In this document: piece by piece, positions 42,120 to 53,419 of the stretch
How the letters are laid out: each line of letters opens with the position of its first letter
How positions within the stretch are numbered: position 1 is the stretch's first letter
NCBI RefSeq assembly: GCF_007859275.1
Contig: NZ_VOHC01000024.1
Location: forward strand, 1-64,000
DNA length: 64,000 nt
Direction: 5' to 3'
Source: Planomicrobium sp. CPCC 101079
GTDB taxonomy: Bacteria > Bacillota > Bacilli > Bacillales_A > Planococcaceae
Program-made: the position numbers and the translations under genes
The notes under the pieces: generated by a model
What the model saw: only the letters and a program-made list of their open reading frames with translations
The model's database searches: none
What the model was told of the DNA's origin: nothing

Positions 42120-42683
42120 ATGAAAATTTTGTTAGTAGACGGTACCATAATCGGCAGCAAAACCGGCGCCATTTTAGAGCAAGTGAAAACATATATTCAG
42201 GACTTCAATCCGGAAATGGAACTGAAAGTACTGCGCCTTGCTGATTTTGAACATCAATTTGTCGATGGGCGGCCAATCGCCGAATACAACGATGATATGC
42301 GCGAAATTGTTCGCCGTTTTGAAGATGCGGATGGCTATATTATCGCATCACCGATTTTCCAAGGCTCTATTCCGGGCGTTTTGAAAAACACATTTGATAT
42401 GCTGCATCCACACACAATGCGCTATAAGCCGGTATCAATCGTGGCAAATGGCGGAACTTATCAGCATCATTTGGTAATCGAAAACCAATTGAAGCCGATA
42501 CTCGACTATTTCCGCTGCCTCGTGACACCGAATTACGTCTATACTCATTCAAGCCATTTTGATGCAGCCAATACAATCATCAATGATGACGTCCACAATC
42601 GGCTTCGCGAACTGGCGCGCGTCTTCGTGCAATACGCCGAGATGAGCCAGCATTTGTCGAAAGTCACATTGGACAATCATTAA
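42120..42683 (+). CDS. NADPH-dependent FMN reductase-family flavoprotein
   Basis: A 187-residue flavodoxin-like protein. MKILLVDGTIIGSKTGAIL begins the FMN-binding loop, and SPIFQGSIPGVLKNTFDML near 82-100 is the signature of the NADPH-dependent FMN reductase/azoreductase family. It would reduce FMN, quinones or similar acceptors with NAD(P)H. The frame is open upstream from 42075, but the ATG at 42120 begins at the family N-terminus and follows GGGAGGATTC. Monocistronic, with a terminator 8 bp beyond the stop. Confidence 0.88.
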   Translation: MKILLVDGTIIGSKTGAILEQVKTYIQDFNPEMELKVLRLADFEHQFVDGRPIAEYNDDMREIVRRFEDADGYIIASPIFQGSIPGVLKNTFDMLHPHTMRYKPVSIVANGGTYQHHLVIENQLKPILDYFRCLVTPNYVYTHSSHFDAANTIINDDVHNRLRELARVFVQYAEMSQHLSKVTLDNH

Positions 42684-42690
42684 GAAGAAA

Positions 42691-42722
42691 AGAAAAAACC
42701 TCCTGCGGGAGGTTTTTTCTTT
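42691..42722 (+). terminator. Terminator of the FMN reductase gene
   Basis: AGAAAAAACCTCC and GGAGGTTTTTTCT pair around TGCG, with the GC core at 42699-42712. Further T residues follow. Confidence 0.9.
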
Positions 42723-42740
42723 TGGAGTTAGAAGAGTATA

Positions 42741-42810
42741 TACTTTTCATTTTCATTAAAATACTTTCTGTTTATTAAAATTTACTTTCCAAAACAGCAA
42801 AAATACTTTC
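42741..42810 (+). repeat. Four TACTTT(C/T) motifs at exact 21-bp spacing upstream of topB
   Basis: TACTTTT at 42741 and TACTTTC at 42762, 42783 and 42804 start exactly 21 bp apart, which is two helical turns, so all face the same side of the DNA. Each is preceded by A/T-rich bases; the ten or so bases after it vary. The last copy covers the -35 position of the topB promoter. The same array type recurs at 53366-53414. The binding factor is unknown. Confidence 0.8.
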
Positions 42811-42822
42811 TCTCCTATTCGA

Positions 42823-42831
42823 TGCTATAAT
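42823..42831 (+). promoter_or_regulatory. Extended -10 element of the topB promoter
   Basis: TGCTATAAT is a perfect extended -10 (TGnTATAAT), 30 bp before the start codon. The -35 position (about 42803-42808) is not consensus and is occupied by the last TACTTTC repeat, suggesting help from a bound protein. Confidence 0.65.
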
Positions 42832-42860
42832 AATTTCTGTAGAAATGAGGGTGAAACGAA

Positions 42861-45020
42861 ATGAAATCTGTAGTACTAGCAGAAAAACCATCCGTGGCAC
42901 GCGATATTGCACGCGTATTAGGATGTTCCCAAAAAGGAAACGGTTATTTAGAAGGAAAACAATATATTGTCACGTGGGCGCTCGGCCATTTGGTGACACA
43001 AGCGCAGCCAGAGCAATATGATGCTGAGTATAAAGAATGGAAAATGGAAAACTTGCCGATCATCCCGGATCCGTTCAAGCTTGTGCCGATCAAGCAATCA
43101 ATGAAGCAATATAATGCGGTCAAATCCCAATTAAGCCGCGGCGATGTTAACGAAGTGATCATCGCGACCGATGCTGGGCGCGAAGGGGAGCTCGTAGCTC
43201 GCTGGATATTGGAGAAAACGAAAACGCGCAAGCCGATCAAGCGATTGTGGATTTCGTCAGTTACCGATAAAGCGATCAAAGACGGCTTCAGCAACTTGAA
43301 AGACGGCAAAGCATACGACAACTTGTACGCCGCGGCAGTCGCCCGTTCGGAAGCGGACTGGGTGGTCGGCATCAACGCAACGCGTGCGCTGACCGTGAAA
43401 CATAATGCGCAGCTGTCGACAGGACGCGTACAGACGCCAACGCTCGCGATGATTGCGGAGCGTGAAAAGCAGATCCGCAACTTCCAGCCGAAGCCGTATT
43501 ACGGTTTGCAGGCGATTACGGACAAAGCCGCGTTCACTTGGACTGACGGCAACTCGACGCAGTCGTTCGACAAAGAAAAAATCGATAAGCTGTTCCAAAA
43601 GCTCGACAATACACATGAAGGCCAAGTGACCGACATCAAGGTTACGCCGAAACGGCAGCCGGCACCGCCTTTGTTCGATTTGACGGAACTTCAGAAAGAA
43701 GCTTATAAACGCTTTGGCTGGTCGGCAAAAGAAACACTGAATACACTGCAGGGCTTGTACGAGCGCTATAAAATTGTCACTTACCCGCGGACGGATTCGA
43801 AGCATTTAACCACTGATATGAAAGACACACTGAAAGACCGCATAAAAGCGGTTGAAATGGGGCCATACCGGGCGCTCGCGAATACGATTCTGAAAGGCAC
43901 CGTCACAGCGCAAAAAGGCGTCATTGACGATGCAAAAGTTTCCGATCACCACGCGATTATTCCGACTGAGGAAACGCCGCCGCTCCATGATTTGGGCGAC
44001 AAGGAACGGAAACTGTACGACATGATTGTTAAACGCTTCCTGGCTGTATTTTATCCGGTGCACGAATACGACCAGACGACGGTAAAACTGAACGTCGGCG
44101 GCGAGACGTTCCAGACAAAAGGCAATACCATCCGCAGCGAAGGCTGGAAACGCATTTACAACGATGAAGACGATGATCGTGAAACAACGTTGCCGGCGTT
44201 CGAAAAAGGGCAGAAGCTCATTATTAAAGGAATCGCTTTGACAGACGGCAAAACAAAGCCGCCAGCATTCTTCAATGAAGGAACGCTTCTTGGTGCCATG
44301 GAAAATCCAGCGCAATTTATGGCCGGCGAATCAAAAGAATTGATTCAGACATTAGGTGAAACCGGTGGACTTGGCACTGTAGCGACACGCGCCGATATTA
44401 TCGACAAGCTGTTCAATACATTCTTGATTGAGAAAAAAGGCAATGATGTGATGACGACTTCGAAAGGGCGCCAGCTGTTGGAACTTGTTCCGGAAGATTT
44501 GAAGTCTCCGAAACTGACTGCCAACTGGGAACAGCAATTGACGAAAATCGCCAAAGGGCAACTGAAGAAAGAGCAATTCATGAAAGAAATGATTGCGTTC
44601 GCCCAAAAATCGGTATCCGACATCAAAAAAAGCGACCAAAAATTCAAACACGACAACGTCACCGGCAAAATGTGCCCGGACTGCGGCAAACCGCTTCTTG
44701 AAGTGAACGGCAAACGCGGCAAAATGAATGTTTGCCAGGACCGCGAATGCGGCTATAAAAAGCAAGTGGCGATGCAGACGAATGCCCGCTGCCCGAATTG
44801 CCATAAAAAATTGGAAATGCAAGGCGAAGGCGATGGCAAGATATTTGTCTGCAAATGCGGACACCGCGAAAAATTGTCGGCTTTTGAAAAGCGCAAAAAA
44901 TCGTCGCAATCAAAGGCGACCAAAAAAGACGTCAATAAATTCCTGAAGCAGCAGGACGAGCCGCCAGTCAACACAGCAATGGCGGATGCGCTGAAAAAAT
45001 TGCTTGGACAGAATGATTAG
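42861..45020 (+). CDS. topB: DNA topoisomerase III
   Basis: A 719-residue type IA topoisomerase. The TOPRIM domain starts LAEKPSVARDIARVLG (Glu for metal) and has ATDAGREGELVARW near 105. The active-site Tyr is in YKIVTYPRTDSKHL near 305. A C-terminal zinc ribbon (CPDCGKPL...CQDRECGY, then CPNCHKKL...CKCG, about 605-675) and a basic tail follow. It decatenates and relaxes DNA, with roles in replication and recombination repair. The ATG follows GAGGGTGAAACGA. Its promoter region contains the 21-bp-phased repeats. Length is close to TopB of Bacillus subtilis. Confidence 0.95.
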   Translation: MKSVVLAEKPSVARDIARVLGCSQKGNGYLEGKQYIVTWALGHLVTQAQPEQYDAEYKEWKMENLPIIPDPFKLVPIKQSMKQYNAVKSQLSRGDVNEVIIATDAGREGELVARWILEKTKTRKPIKRLWISSVTDKAIKDGFSNLKDGKAYDNLYAAAVARSEADWVVGINATRALTVKHNAQLSTGRVQTPTLAMIAEREKQIRNFQPKPYYGLQAITDKAAFTWTDGNSTQSFDKEKIDKLFQKLDNTHEGQVTDIKVTPKRQPAPPLFDLTELQKEAYKRFGWSAKETLNTLQGLYERYKIVTYPRTDSKHLTTDMKDTLKDRIKAVEMGPYRALANTILKGTVTAQKGVIDDAKVSDHHAIIPTEETPPLHDLGDKERKLYDMIVKRFLAVFYPVHEYDQTTVKLNVGGETFQTKGNTIRSEGWKRIYNDEDDDRETTLPAFEKGQKLIIKGIALTDGKTKPPAFFNEGTLLGAMENPAQFMAGESKELIQTLGETGGLGTVATRADIIDKLFNTFLIEKKGNDVMTTSKGRQLLELVPEDLKSPKLTANWEQQLTKIAKGQLKKEQFMKEMIAFAQKSVSDIKKSDQKFKHDNVTGKMCPDCGKPLLEVNGKRGKMNVCQDRECGYKKQVAMQTNARCPNCHKKLEMQGEGDGKIFVCKCGHREKLSAFEKRKKSSQSKATKKDVNKFLKQQDEPPVNTAMADALKKLLGQND

Positions 45021-45075
45021 GAAAACGCAAATGATGGTATGTTGGTAACAGACTGTTGAAAGGCTAGGGAACGCC

Positions 45076-45567
45076 ATGGCTAAAAAAATTGCTAAAACCA
45101 ACGCAGCCCGAATTTTAGATAAAGAAAAAATTCCTTATGACATTCTGCAATACGAACCCGGAGACGGCCTCGTTGACGGAGTCTCTGTTGCAGCGAAAAT
45201 CGGCTATTCGGATCAAACCGTCCATAAAACGCTCGTGGCGGTCGGCCATTCAAAACAGCATTATGTTTTTGTCATTCCGGTTTCGGCGGAACTGGATTTA
45301 AAAAAAGCGGCAAAAGCTGCCGGTGAAAAGAAAATTGAAATGGTTCCGGTGAAAGAGATTTTAGCGCTGACCGGTTATATCCGAGGCGGCTGTTCACCTA
45401 TCGGAATGAAAAAACCATTTCCAACCTTCGTAGGAGCCAAAGCTCATGCCCTAGATGAAATTATTGTGTCGGCTGGAAAAATCGGCATGCAGATCAAGCT
45501 CTCCCCAGAAGAATTGCTGAAAGTGACAAGCGGACAATTGGCGGATTTAACAGTGGGAGACGAATAA
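45076..45567 (+). CDS. ybaK: YbaK-family Cys-tRNA(Pro) deacylase
   Basis: A 163-residue editing-domain protein related to the INS domain of prolyl-tRNA synthetase. The catalytic Lys lies in SDQTVHKTLVA near residue 50, and GYIRGGCSPIGMKK near 103 is the family signature, which includes the GxxGxP-like loop. It hydrolyses Cys mischarged on tRNA(Pro) and is found free in many bacteria. It has no clear own promoter and follows topB by 55 bp, with which it may be co-transcribed. A strong terminator ends the unit. Confidence 0.9.
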   Translation: MAKKIAKTNAARILDKEKIPYDILQYEPGDGLVDGVSVAAKIGYSDQTVHKTLVAVGHSKQHYVFVIPVSAELDLKKAAKAAGEKKIEMVPVKEILALTGYIRGGCSPIGMKKPFPTFVGAKAHALDEIIVSAGKIGMQIKLSPEELLKVTSGQLADLTVGDE

Positions 45568-45572
45568 CAAAG

Positions 45573-45604
45573 CCACCCATTTTTGATGAATGGGTGGTTT
45601 TTCT
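45573..45604 (+). terminator. Terminator after ybaK
   Basis: CCACCCATT at 45573-45581 pairs with AATGGGTGG at 45589-45597, then TTTTTCTT. Confidence 0.88.
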
Positions 45605-45632
45605 TATTACAAGTATAGAAAGAAGTGAGTGG

Positions 45633-46274
45633 ATGAAGCGTTCGTTGTATTACCGTTGGCTGTTTTTTCTGTGTGGATTGGTTGTGATGGCGCTTGGCTT
45701 TACGCTGACAATCAAAGGCAATAAGCTTGGCATCGGCCCTTGGGATGTTTTGCATGTGGGCCTATATATGAATTTCGGTTTGACGATTGGCACATGGGCT
45801 ATTGTTGCTGGCCTCGTCATTATTGCATTGACTGCTGTTTTAACTCGCCGCATACCGCAAGTTGGCACATTCTTAAATATGGTTTTGGTCGGTGTTTTTA
45901 TTGATATCTTTAATTTTATTATTCCGGACATTGAAACCATGCTAGGCCAGATTATTGTTTTTGCGCTTGGAATCATCTTGGCCGGTGTTGGCATTGGATT
46001 TTATGTAGCGCCAAAGATCGGAGCGGGGCCAAGAGACAGTTTGATGCTTTTTGTGGTTGAAAAAACAGGTCTTAGCATAAGTGTTGTCCGGGCGGGCATT
46101 GAAGTGGCTGTAGCATTTGCCGGCTGGCTGCTTGGCGGACCGGTTGGGATTGGTACGATTGCCGTCGCACTTACTACGGGAAGAATTGTCCAATTCACCT
46201 TGCCGTGGTTTGAAAAAACCTTGAAAAAAATCATTGGAAAAAAGAACGACATGCCGCCTGTTCTGAAGATCTGA
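45633..46274 (+). CDS. YczE-like membrane protein
   Basis: A 213-residue protein with five predicted membrane helices and the pattern of YczE/YitT-related proteins (GNKLGIGPWDVLHVG near 30; GFYVAPKIGAGPRDSLML near 120, an internal repeat of the same motif). YczE-like proteins have no established transport substrate; in Bacillus, YczE affects secondary metabolite output. The frame is open back to 45594, inside the upstream terminator; the ATG at 45633 follows AGAAAGAAGTGAG. Monocistronic. Confidence 0.8.
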   Translation: MKRSLYYRWLFFLCGLVVMALGFTLTIKGNKLGIGPWDVLHVGLYMNFGLTIGTWAIVAGLVIIALTAVLTRRIPQVGTFLNMVLVGVFIDIFNFIIPDIETMLGQIIVFALGIILAGVGIGFYVAPKIGAGPRDSLMLFVVEKTGLSISVVRAGIEVAVAFAGWLLGGPVGIGTIAVALTTGRIVQFTLPWFEKTLKKIIGKKNDMPPVLKI

Positions 46275-46290
46275 TAGCTAATCTGAATAG

Positions 46291-46347
46291 TTGAAACCCC
46301 TTCCTGCATATGTTATAAATAAAACCGAGTAATACTATTGGGTTTAT
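46291..46347 (+). promoter_or_regulatory. Promoter and overlapping inverted repeat of the yrrT-luxS-mccAB operon
   Basis: TTGAAA (46291-46296) and TATAAA (46314-46319) are 17 bp apart. Immediately after, ATAAAACC (46319-46326) and GGGTTTAT (46340-46347) form an inverted repeat with one mismatch, covering the likely transcript start. In Bacillus this operon is repressed by CymR, so a repressor site here is plausible; I cannot match it to a CymR consensus with certainty. Confidence 0.65.
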
Positions 46348-46375
46348 AGAAATAACCTCAAAGGGGATAGTTTTC

Positions 46376-47026
46376 ATGGGTCTGGAATTCGTAGAAATAT
46401 TTGATGAATGGGTTCATACGTATGATGATTCTGTCAGCGGAAAAGATAAAGAATACCAAGATGTCTTCTTAAAATATAATGAGATTTTACAGACGGTTGC
46501 AGATGCAGCCAGCGGCCCTGTTGTGGAATTCGGCGTCGGTACAGGCAATTTAACTGAAAAATTGCGTGCTCGAGGGTTGGAAGTGATTGGGATTGAGCCA
46601 AACAATGCGATGCGCACAGTCACGGCGGAAAAAATGCCGGATGTCGCTATTCTTGACGGCGACTTTTTAAACTTTACAATAGAGATTGAACCCAAAACAT
46701 TTGTCAGCACATATGCCTTCCACCACTTGACGGACGAGGAGAAAGCGGAAGCATTCAAGCTATACGCAAAAAAACTTCCGGCAGGCGGGAAAGTGGTTTT
46801 TGCTGATACGGTGTTCAAATCAGTTGAAGCACAACAAGAAATAATTGAATTTGAAAAAACGCGTGGACATGTAAACCTGGTGGAAGACTTGAACCGCGAA
46901 TACTATACAACCCTGCCAGTGATGCTGAAATTGATTGAAGCAGCAGGCTTCACAGTGGAATTCACGCAGCTTAACAAGTACGTTTGGTTGATCGACGCGA
47001 CAAAGAAAAGCGAAAACGGCCGGTAA
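46376..47026 (+). CDS. yrrT: SAM-dependent methyltransferase YrrT
   Basis: A 216-residue class I methyltransferase. Motif [16 protein letters not shown] near residue 52, acidic GIEP near 76, and a [11 protein letters not shown] block near 115 match YrrT. It is the first gene of the operon that recycles S-adenosylhomocysteine products to cysteine, and its homologue heads the equivalent Bacillus operon. Its methyl acceptor is unknown. CAAAGGGGATAG precedes the ATG, 29 bp after the repressor-like inverted repeat. Confidence 0.9.
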   Translation: MGLEFVEIFDEWVHTYDDSVSGKDKEYQDVFLKYNEILQTVADAASGPVVEFGVGTGNLTEKLRARGLEVIGIEPNNAMRTVTAEKMPDVAILDGDFLNFTIEIEPKTFVSTYAFHHLTDEEKAEAFKLYAKKLPAGGKVVFADTVFKSVEAQQEIIEFEKTRGHVNLVEDLNREYYTTLPVMLKLIEAAGFTVEFTQLNKYVWLIDATKKSENGR

Positions 47027-47060
47027 GGCTTGGCCAACAAACCAAAAGGAGATGGGCAGA

Positions 47061-47534
47061 ATGAAAAAAATGAATGTAGAAAGCTTTAACTTGGATCATA
47101 CGAAAGTAGTGGCGCCATATGTGCGTTTGGCTGGCGAAAAAACTGGTGCCAACGGCGATACAATCCGCAAATACGATATTCGTTTCAAACAGCCGAACAA
47201 AGAGCATATGGATATGCCCGGTCTTCATTCACTTGAGCACATGATGGCTGAGCATAGCCGCAACCATTCTGATCAAATCATTGATATTGGGCCAATGGGC
47301 TGCCAAACCGGCTTTTATTTATCCGTCATCAATCATGACGACTATGATGATGTTTTAAGAATTTTGGAAAATACATTAAAAGATGTGATTGAAGCAGATG
47401 AAGTTCCAGCCTGCAACGAAGTGCAATGCGGTTGGGCAGCCAGCCACAGCTTAGAAGGTGCAAAAGAATTGGCGCGTGAAATGCTGGCGAAAAAAGACGA
47501 GTGGCGTCAAGTGTTTGCAGAAGAAACTGCTTAA
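47061..47534 (+). CDS. luxS: S-ribosylhomocysteine lyase LuxS
   Basis: A 157-residue metalloenzyme identical in length to Bacillus LuxS. It has the metal motif [10 protein letters not shown] (HxxEH) near residue 54, MGCQTGFYL with the catalytic Cys near 84, and the third metal ligand in [10 protein letters not shown] near 126. LuxS splits S-ribosylhomocysteine into homocysteine and DPD, the precursor of AI-2. The ATG at 47061 is spaced properly from AAAAGGAG; the ATG at 47052 is too close. It sits in the operon slot taken by mtnN in Bacillus subtilis. Confidence 0.95.
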   Translation: MKKMNVESFNLDHTKVVAPYVRLAGEKTGANGDTIRKYDIRFKQPNKEHMDMPGLHSLEHMMAEHSRNHSDQIIDIGPMGCQTGFYLSVINHDDYDDVLRILENTLKDVIEADEVPACNEVQCGWAASHSLEGAKELAREMLAKKDEWRQVFAEETA

Positions 47535-47545
47535 GGAGAATGGAC

Positions 47546-49611
<2,066 letters not shown>

Positions 49612-49627
49612 TTGCAATAAAGGTAGA

Positions 49628-49657
49628 AGAGCTGCAGCTTGCTGCGGCTCTTTTTTT
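49628..49657 (+). terminator. Terminator of the yrrT-luxS-mccAB operon
   Basis: AGAGCTGCAGC (49628-49638) and GCTGCGGCTCT (49641-49651) pair with one wobble; seven T follow. Confidence 0.87.
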
Positions 49658-49760
49658 ATGGAAAAGAGCGAAAAAGAATTAAATCATATAGTTAATAAAA
49701 TAATAAATATATAAACTATATTTTACTTAGATAGACGAAATATTACATTTGTCCTATTTT

Positions 49761-49793
49761 TAATAAGAATGTGAGCTGATAATATACTTATTA
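49761..49793. promoter_or_regulatory. Inverted repeat upstream of the secreted metallopeptidase gene
   Basis: TAATAAG (49761-49767) and CTTATTA (49787-49793) are exact complements 19 bp apart, 38 bp before the start codon. GATAAT and TATACT hexamers lie between them. It could be an operator; the flanking AT-rich DNA makes chance occurrence possible. Confidence 0.35.
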
Positions 49794-49830
49794 GCAGGAA
49801 AATTCTGATAGTAATGAGAGGGGCAGGAAT

Positions 49831-51945
49831 ATGAAGAAGAGCAAATGGGTGTCAATCTTGTCAGCAAGCGCTTTGGCATTATCTCTATACTCGCCGGCAG
49901 CTGCTGCACCGACTGAAACTGTATCCACAGCTTCGTTAAAGGACTGGAACAGTGAACGTTACGGAGAACGTGTTGATATTGACCAAAAACTAAACCAGCT
50001 TTCTCAAGATGCTGATTTCTTGAAAGAAGCTGAAAAGAAAATAAAAGCACAGGTGGGCGAACTGGCGGACGAAACTGTTGGCGGTAACGAAACTGCTGCT
50101 GATAGCAACTTTACAGTAGATGAAGGTACCAAATACTTCCTTAACCGCAACTTAGATTTAAAAGAATTTACGCTCCGCAGCATTGGTGACAATGTGGAAA
50201 TTTGGGTGGCAAAGGATTTAGCATACGGACCAAATAATTCAAAGCCGGCTGACGTAGTGACACAGGCACAAGTCGACAAGTTGCGGGACGAATTTGACAG
50301 CAACATTTACCCGAAAGCGACTGACTTCTTCGGAACGCCGGATCAGCTGGACGGTTCGGAATCACCGCTGCCAGGAATGGTAGGACTTCCTGAAGATTAC
50401 TATGAAGGTTCCGATAAAGTGATCATGCTGGTTGACAACGTACAGGATGAAGGATGGGACAATCCGTCTTATCCATTCTTTGTAGCCGGTTTCTTCTGGC
50501 AGACGCTGGAGAACTATACTGACCGCAACATTATCACTATCGACACGAATTCATGGGAAACGCGCCTTGAATCGACGTTTTTTGGAACGACAATCCATGA
50601 ATTGCAGCATTTGATCCATGCCGACAATGACGGCGCTGAAGAAACATGGCTGAACGAAGGAATGTCTACGTTCTCAGAATTCTTAGGCGGCTATGGCCAC
50701 GATGCCGGATCGATCAACTTCTACTTGGATCATCCGGAAAACTCGCTAGTCAATTGGGATGAACATGGAACAGCTAAAACAGGTCCGGAAACAATCGCGG
50801 ACTACGGCCAAGTATATTTGTTTACTCTTTATATGTATGACAAATTCGGACAGGAATTTATCCGCGAACTGGCGGTTGACGGGACAAGCCAAGGCATGGC
50901 AAGTGTAGACCAAGTTCTTAAGAAATACGGATCAGATAAAACGTTTACTGAAATTTACCAAGATTTCATGACAGCATTGACTTTAGACCATTCAAAAGTT
51001 GATAGCGATTACGATATCGACAGCATCGACCTTCGCAGCTTGCCGGTTGGCACAACTGGAGCAGTCCGCGGCAAAACCGTCGATTTTGAAAGTGCAAAAA
51101 CGTTTGAAAAAGAAGGCGTTCCTGCATGGGGCGGCGATTTCAAAGAATTTAATTTTGGAAGAGATGTCCGCGGCTTAAAGTTTGATGGTGCTGATTTCCT
51201 TCCATTGCAATGGAGCACAGTTGCCGATCCTAAAGGTTCGGGCGCGCAAGTGCTGCATGCCAATAACGGCGATGAAGCGGACCAAGCGCTGATTTTTGGT
51301 GCGACGGTTCCTGCGGAAAATGCAACTTTGACATTCGACCATTACTACGACATCGAAGAACAATGGGATTTTGGTATGGTGCAAGTTTCAACGGACAATG
51401 GAGACACTTGGACCTCACTTGAAAATGAAAACACGCGAAGTGACGTAGTGGAAGAAGGTTATCCGACAATTAAGGAAAACGTGCCAGGATTTACTGGAAC
51501 AAATAAAGATTGGTCGACTGAAACGTTTGACTTGTCTGCTTATGCAGGCCAGGAAGTTCTGGTTTCATTCCGCAACTTGACGGATTGGGGCTCAAATAAT
51601 GCCGGCTGGTTTGTCAGAAATGTTAAGCTGGGAGATTTCTCAAACGCCGGAACTTCAACGGATGCGTTCCAATCACTTGGCCAATTGAAAGGCGACTATG
51701 TGAATTTCACAACGACGTTCATTCAAACAAAGAAAAACGGCAAAGAGCGCGTCTTCCATGTGGATCCTTTCAACGTAACAAACAAGGAAGCTCTTGATTT
51801 GCAGCAGGTACTTCGCGAGGGCAATGTGAAGATGATTACTTCTTATGCAGCTAAGCCAGGACAAAAAGAAGCGCAGGAATTCACATATGAAGTGCTGTAC
51901 AAGGGAGAAAAGCCGAACAAAGGCAAAAGCAAAAACAAACAGTAA
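49831..51945 (+). CDS. Secreted zinc metallopeptidase, M6/M30-like (immune inhibitor A type)
   Basis: A 704-residue exported protein. A signal peptide (about 1-26, ending AAAA) precedes a propeptide-like segment. The zinc motif HELQHLIH lies near residue 253, with a likely third ligand or active-site Glu in [11 protein letters not shown] near 268. The C-terminal half has a jelly-roll domain (about 430-610; [14 protein letters not shown] and [13 protein letters not shown]) like that in immune inhibitor A peptidases, and a basic tail of Lys/Asn/Gly. HELQH with LNEGMS also resembles M30 hyicolysin, so the exact family is open. It would degrade extracellular proteins. Confidence 0.83.
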   Translation: MKKSKWVSILSASALALSLYSPAAAAPTETVSTASLKDWNSERYGERVDIDQKLNQLSQDADFLKEAEKKIKAQVGELADETVGGNETAADSNFTVDEGTKYFLNRNLDLKEFTLRSIGDNVEIWVAKDLAYGPNNSKPADVVTQAQVDKLRDEFDSNIYPKATDFFGTPDQLDGSESPLPGMVGLPEDYYEGSDKVIMLVDNVQDEGWDNPSYPFFVAGFFWQTLENYTDRNIITIDTNSWETRLESTFFGTTIHELQHLIHADNDGAEETWLNEGMSTFSEFLGGYGHDAGSINFYLDHPENSLVNWDEHGTAKTGPETIADYGQVYLFTLYMYDKFGQEFIRELAVDGTSQGMASVDQVLKKYGSDKTFTEIYQDFMTALTLDHSKVDSDYDIDSIDLRSLPVGTTGAVRGKTVDFESAKTFEKEGVPAWGGDFKEFNFGRDVRGLKFDGADFLPLQWSTVADPKGSGAQVLHANNGDEADQALIFGATVPAENATLTFDHYYDIEEQWDFGMVQVSTDNGDTWTSLENENTRSDVVEEGYPTIKENVPGFTGTNKDWSTETFDLSAYAGQEVLVSFRNLTDWGSNNAGWFVRNVKLGDFSNAGTSTDAFQSLGQLKGDYVNFTTTFIQTKKNGKERVFHVDPFNVTNKEALDLQQVLREGNVKMITSYAAKPGQKEAQEFTYEVLYKGEKPNKGKSKNKQ

Positions 51946-51948
51946 GAG

Positions 51949-51976
51949 AAAAGCGGACTGCGGTCCGCTTTTTCTT
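51949..51976 (+). terminator. Terminator of the metallopeptidase gene
   Basis: AAAAGCGGAC (51949-51958) and GTCCGCTTTT (51963-51972) pair around TGCG, then a T-rich tail. Confidence 0.88.
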
Positions 51977-52039
51977 TTGGCTGAATTTTGCGGTATGATA
52001 GGACATGTACAGAATTATGTTTTGAAAGGAAGAGGAACA

Positions 52040-53230
52040 TTGTCGAAAAAATTAGATGCGTTTTTAGATGCCAATTTAAGCGAACTAAAAGAACAAGGCT
52101 TATATAACGAAGTTGATCCAGTGGAAGGACCAAATGGACCGGTCATTAAAGTCCGCGGCAAAGACTTGATCAATTTGTCTTCAAACAATTACTTAGGACT
52201 TGCGACAAATGAAGACTTGAAAAAAGTGGCGAAAGAAGCCATTGATAAATACGGCGTCGGCGCAGGAGCGGTTCGCTCCATCAACGGCACATTGGATTTA
52301 CATGTGAAATTGGAAGAGAAATTGGCGGAGTTCAAAGGGACGGAAGCGGCAATTTCTTACCAATCCGGATTCAACTGCAACATGGCGGCAATTTCTGCGG
52401 TGATGGACAAAAATGATGCGATTCTTTCCGATCAGCTGAACCATGCATCAATCATCGATGGCTGCCGCTTGTCAAAAGCGAAAATCATTGCGTTCAAGCA
52501 TTCCGATATGGAAGATTTGCGTGCGAAAGCGAAAGAAGCGACAGAATCCGGCTTGTACAAAAAAGTGATGGTCATTACTGACGGCGTCTTTTCGATGGAC
52601 GGTGATATTGCGAAACTTCCCGAAATCGTGGAAATTGCAAAAGAATTTGACTTGATCACGTATGTGGATGATGCCCACGGATCAGGGGTTACAGGCAAAG
52701 GGAAAGGCACTGTGAAGCATTTCGGCCTTGAAAAAGAAATCGACATGCAAATGGGTACATTGTCCAAAGCTGTCGGCGTGGTCGGCGGATATGTTGCCGG
52801 CAAAAAGAACTTGATTGATTGGCTGCGCGTCCGCTCGCGTCCATTCTTATTCTCGACAGCAGTAACTCCAGGAGACGTGGCAGCGATCATTTCGGCTTTG
52901 CAGATGATTATCGATTCCACTGAACTGCATGACAAATTATGGGACAACGGCGATTACTTGAAAAAAGGCTTGAAAGAGCTTGGCTTCAACATCGGCGATT
53001 CCGAGACGCCGATTACGCCTTGCATCATTGGCGACGAAAAATTGACGCAGGAATTTTCGAAGCGCTTGTTCGAAGAAGGCGTCTACGCAAAATCAATCGT
53101 CTTCCCGACAGTAGCAAAAGGCACGGGCCGCGTACGCAACATGCCGACAGCGGCGCATACGAAAGGAATGCTTGATGAAGCGATCGAAGTGTATGCAAGA
53201 GTCGGCAAAGAACTTGGCGTTATCAACTAA
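52040..53230 (+). CDS. kbl: Glycine C-acetyltransferase (2-amino-3-ketobutyrate CoA ligase)
   Basis: A 396-residue PLP enzyme of the alpha-oxoamine synthase family. [13 protein letters not shown] near residue 48, [12 protein letters not shown] near 110, [12 protein letters not shown] near 207, and the PLP Lys in [14 protein letters not shown] near 243 are all present. It splits 2-amino-3-oxobutyrate with CoA into glycine and acetyl-CoA, the second step of threonine breakdown; the first enzyme is encoded at 57469. The start is TTG, preceded by AAGGAAGAGGAA; the frame continues upstream into the peptidase gene without another good site. Confidence 0.92.
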   Translation: MSKKLDAFLDANLSELKEQGLYNEVDPVEGPNGPVIKVRGKDLINLSSNNYLGLATNEDLKKVAKEAIDKYGVGAGAVRSINGTLDLHVKLEEKLAEFKGTEAAISYQSGFNCNMAAISAVMDKNDAILSDQLNHASIIDGCRLSKAKIIAFKHSDMEDLRAKAKEATESGLYKKVMVITDGVFSMDGDIAKLPEIVEIAKEFDLITYVDDAHGSGVTGKGKGTVKHFGLEKEIDMQMGTLSKAVGVVGGYVAGKKNLIDWLRVRSRPFLFSTAVTPGDVAAIISALQMIIDSTELHDKLWDNGDYLKKGLKELGFNIGDSETPITPCIIGDEKLTQEFSKRLFEEGVYAKSIVFPTVAKGTGRVRNMPTAAHTKGMLDEAIEVYARVGKELGVIN

Positions 53231-53238
53231 AGAATGTC

Positions 53239-53279
53239 AAAACCCGCCAGGCTGATAACAACAGCCCGGCGGGTTTTTC
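53239..53279 (+). terminator. Terminator of kbl
   Basis: AAAACCCGCC and GGCTG (53239-53254) pair with CAGCC and GGCGGGTTTT (53262-53277), with one mismatched pair; T run follows. Confidence 0.87.
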
Positions 53280-53365
53280 TTATGAATTAGAAAACATGCT
53301 CCATAAAATTTCAGGCGCAGATTTTCATGTCCAATAAAAGGACTTGTTTTCTGGAATGAACAAAA

Positions 53366-53414
53366 TACTTTACGACTCAGCTTGAATACTTTCCGTTATG
53401 CCTGATTTACTTTC
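53366..53414 (+). repeat. Three TACTTT(C/A) motifs at exact 21-bp spacing between kbl and the amidohydrolase gene
   Basis: TACTTTA at 53366 and TACTTTC at 53387 and 53408 start 21 bp apart, the same motif and period as in front of topB. TGTTTTC at 53345 is a possible degraded fourth copy. Here the array lies between converging genes, so a promoter role is not evident. Confidence 0.75.
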
Positions 53415-53419
53415 CCGAA

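Noticed and set aside
42741-42810. Phased TACTTTC repeats considered as a CRISPR array or plasmid-type iterons
   Set aside because: The repeated core is only 7 bp with 14-bp gaps and no cas or rep genes nearby; CRISPR repeats and spacers are much longer.
43257-44909. Long open frames on the minus strand opposite topB (up to 185 codons)
   Set aside because: They mirror the coding pattern of topB, lack ribosome sites and resemble no family; topB itself is unmistakable.
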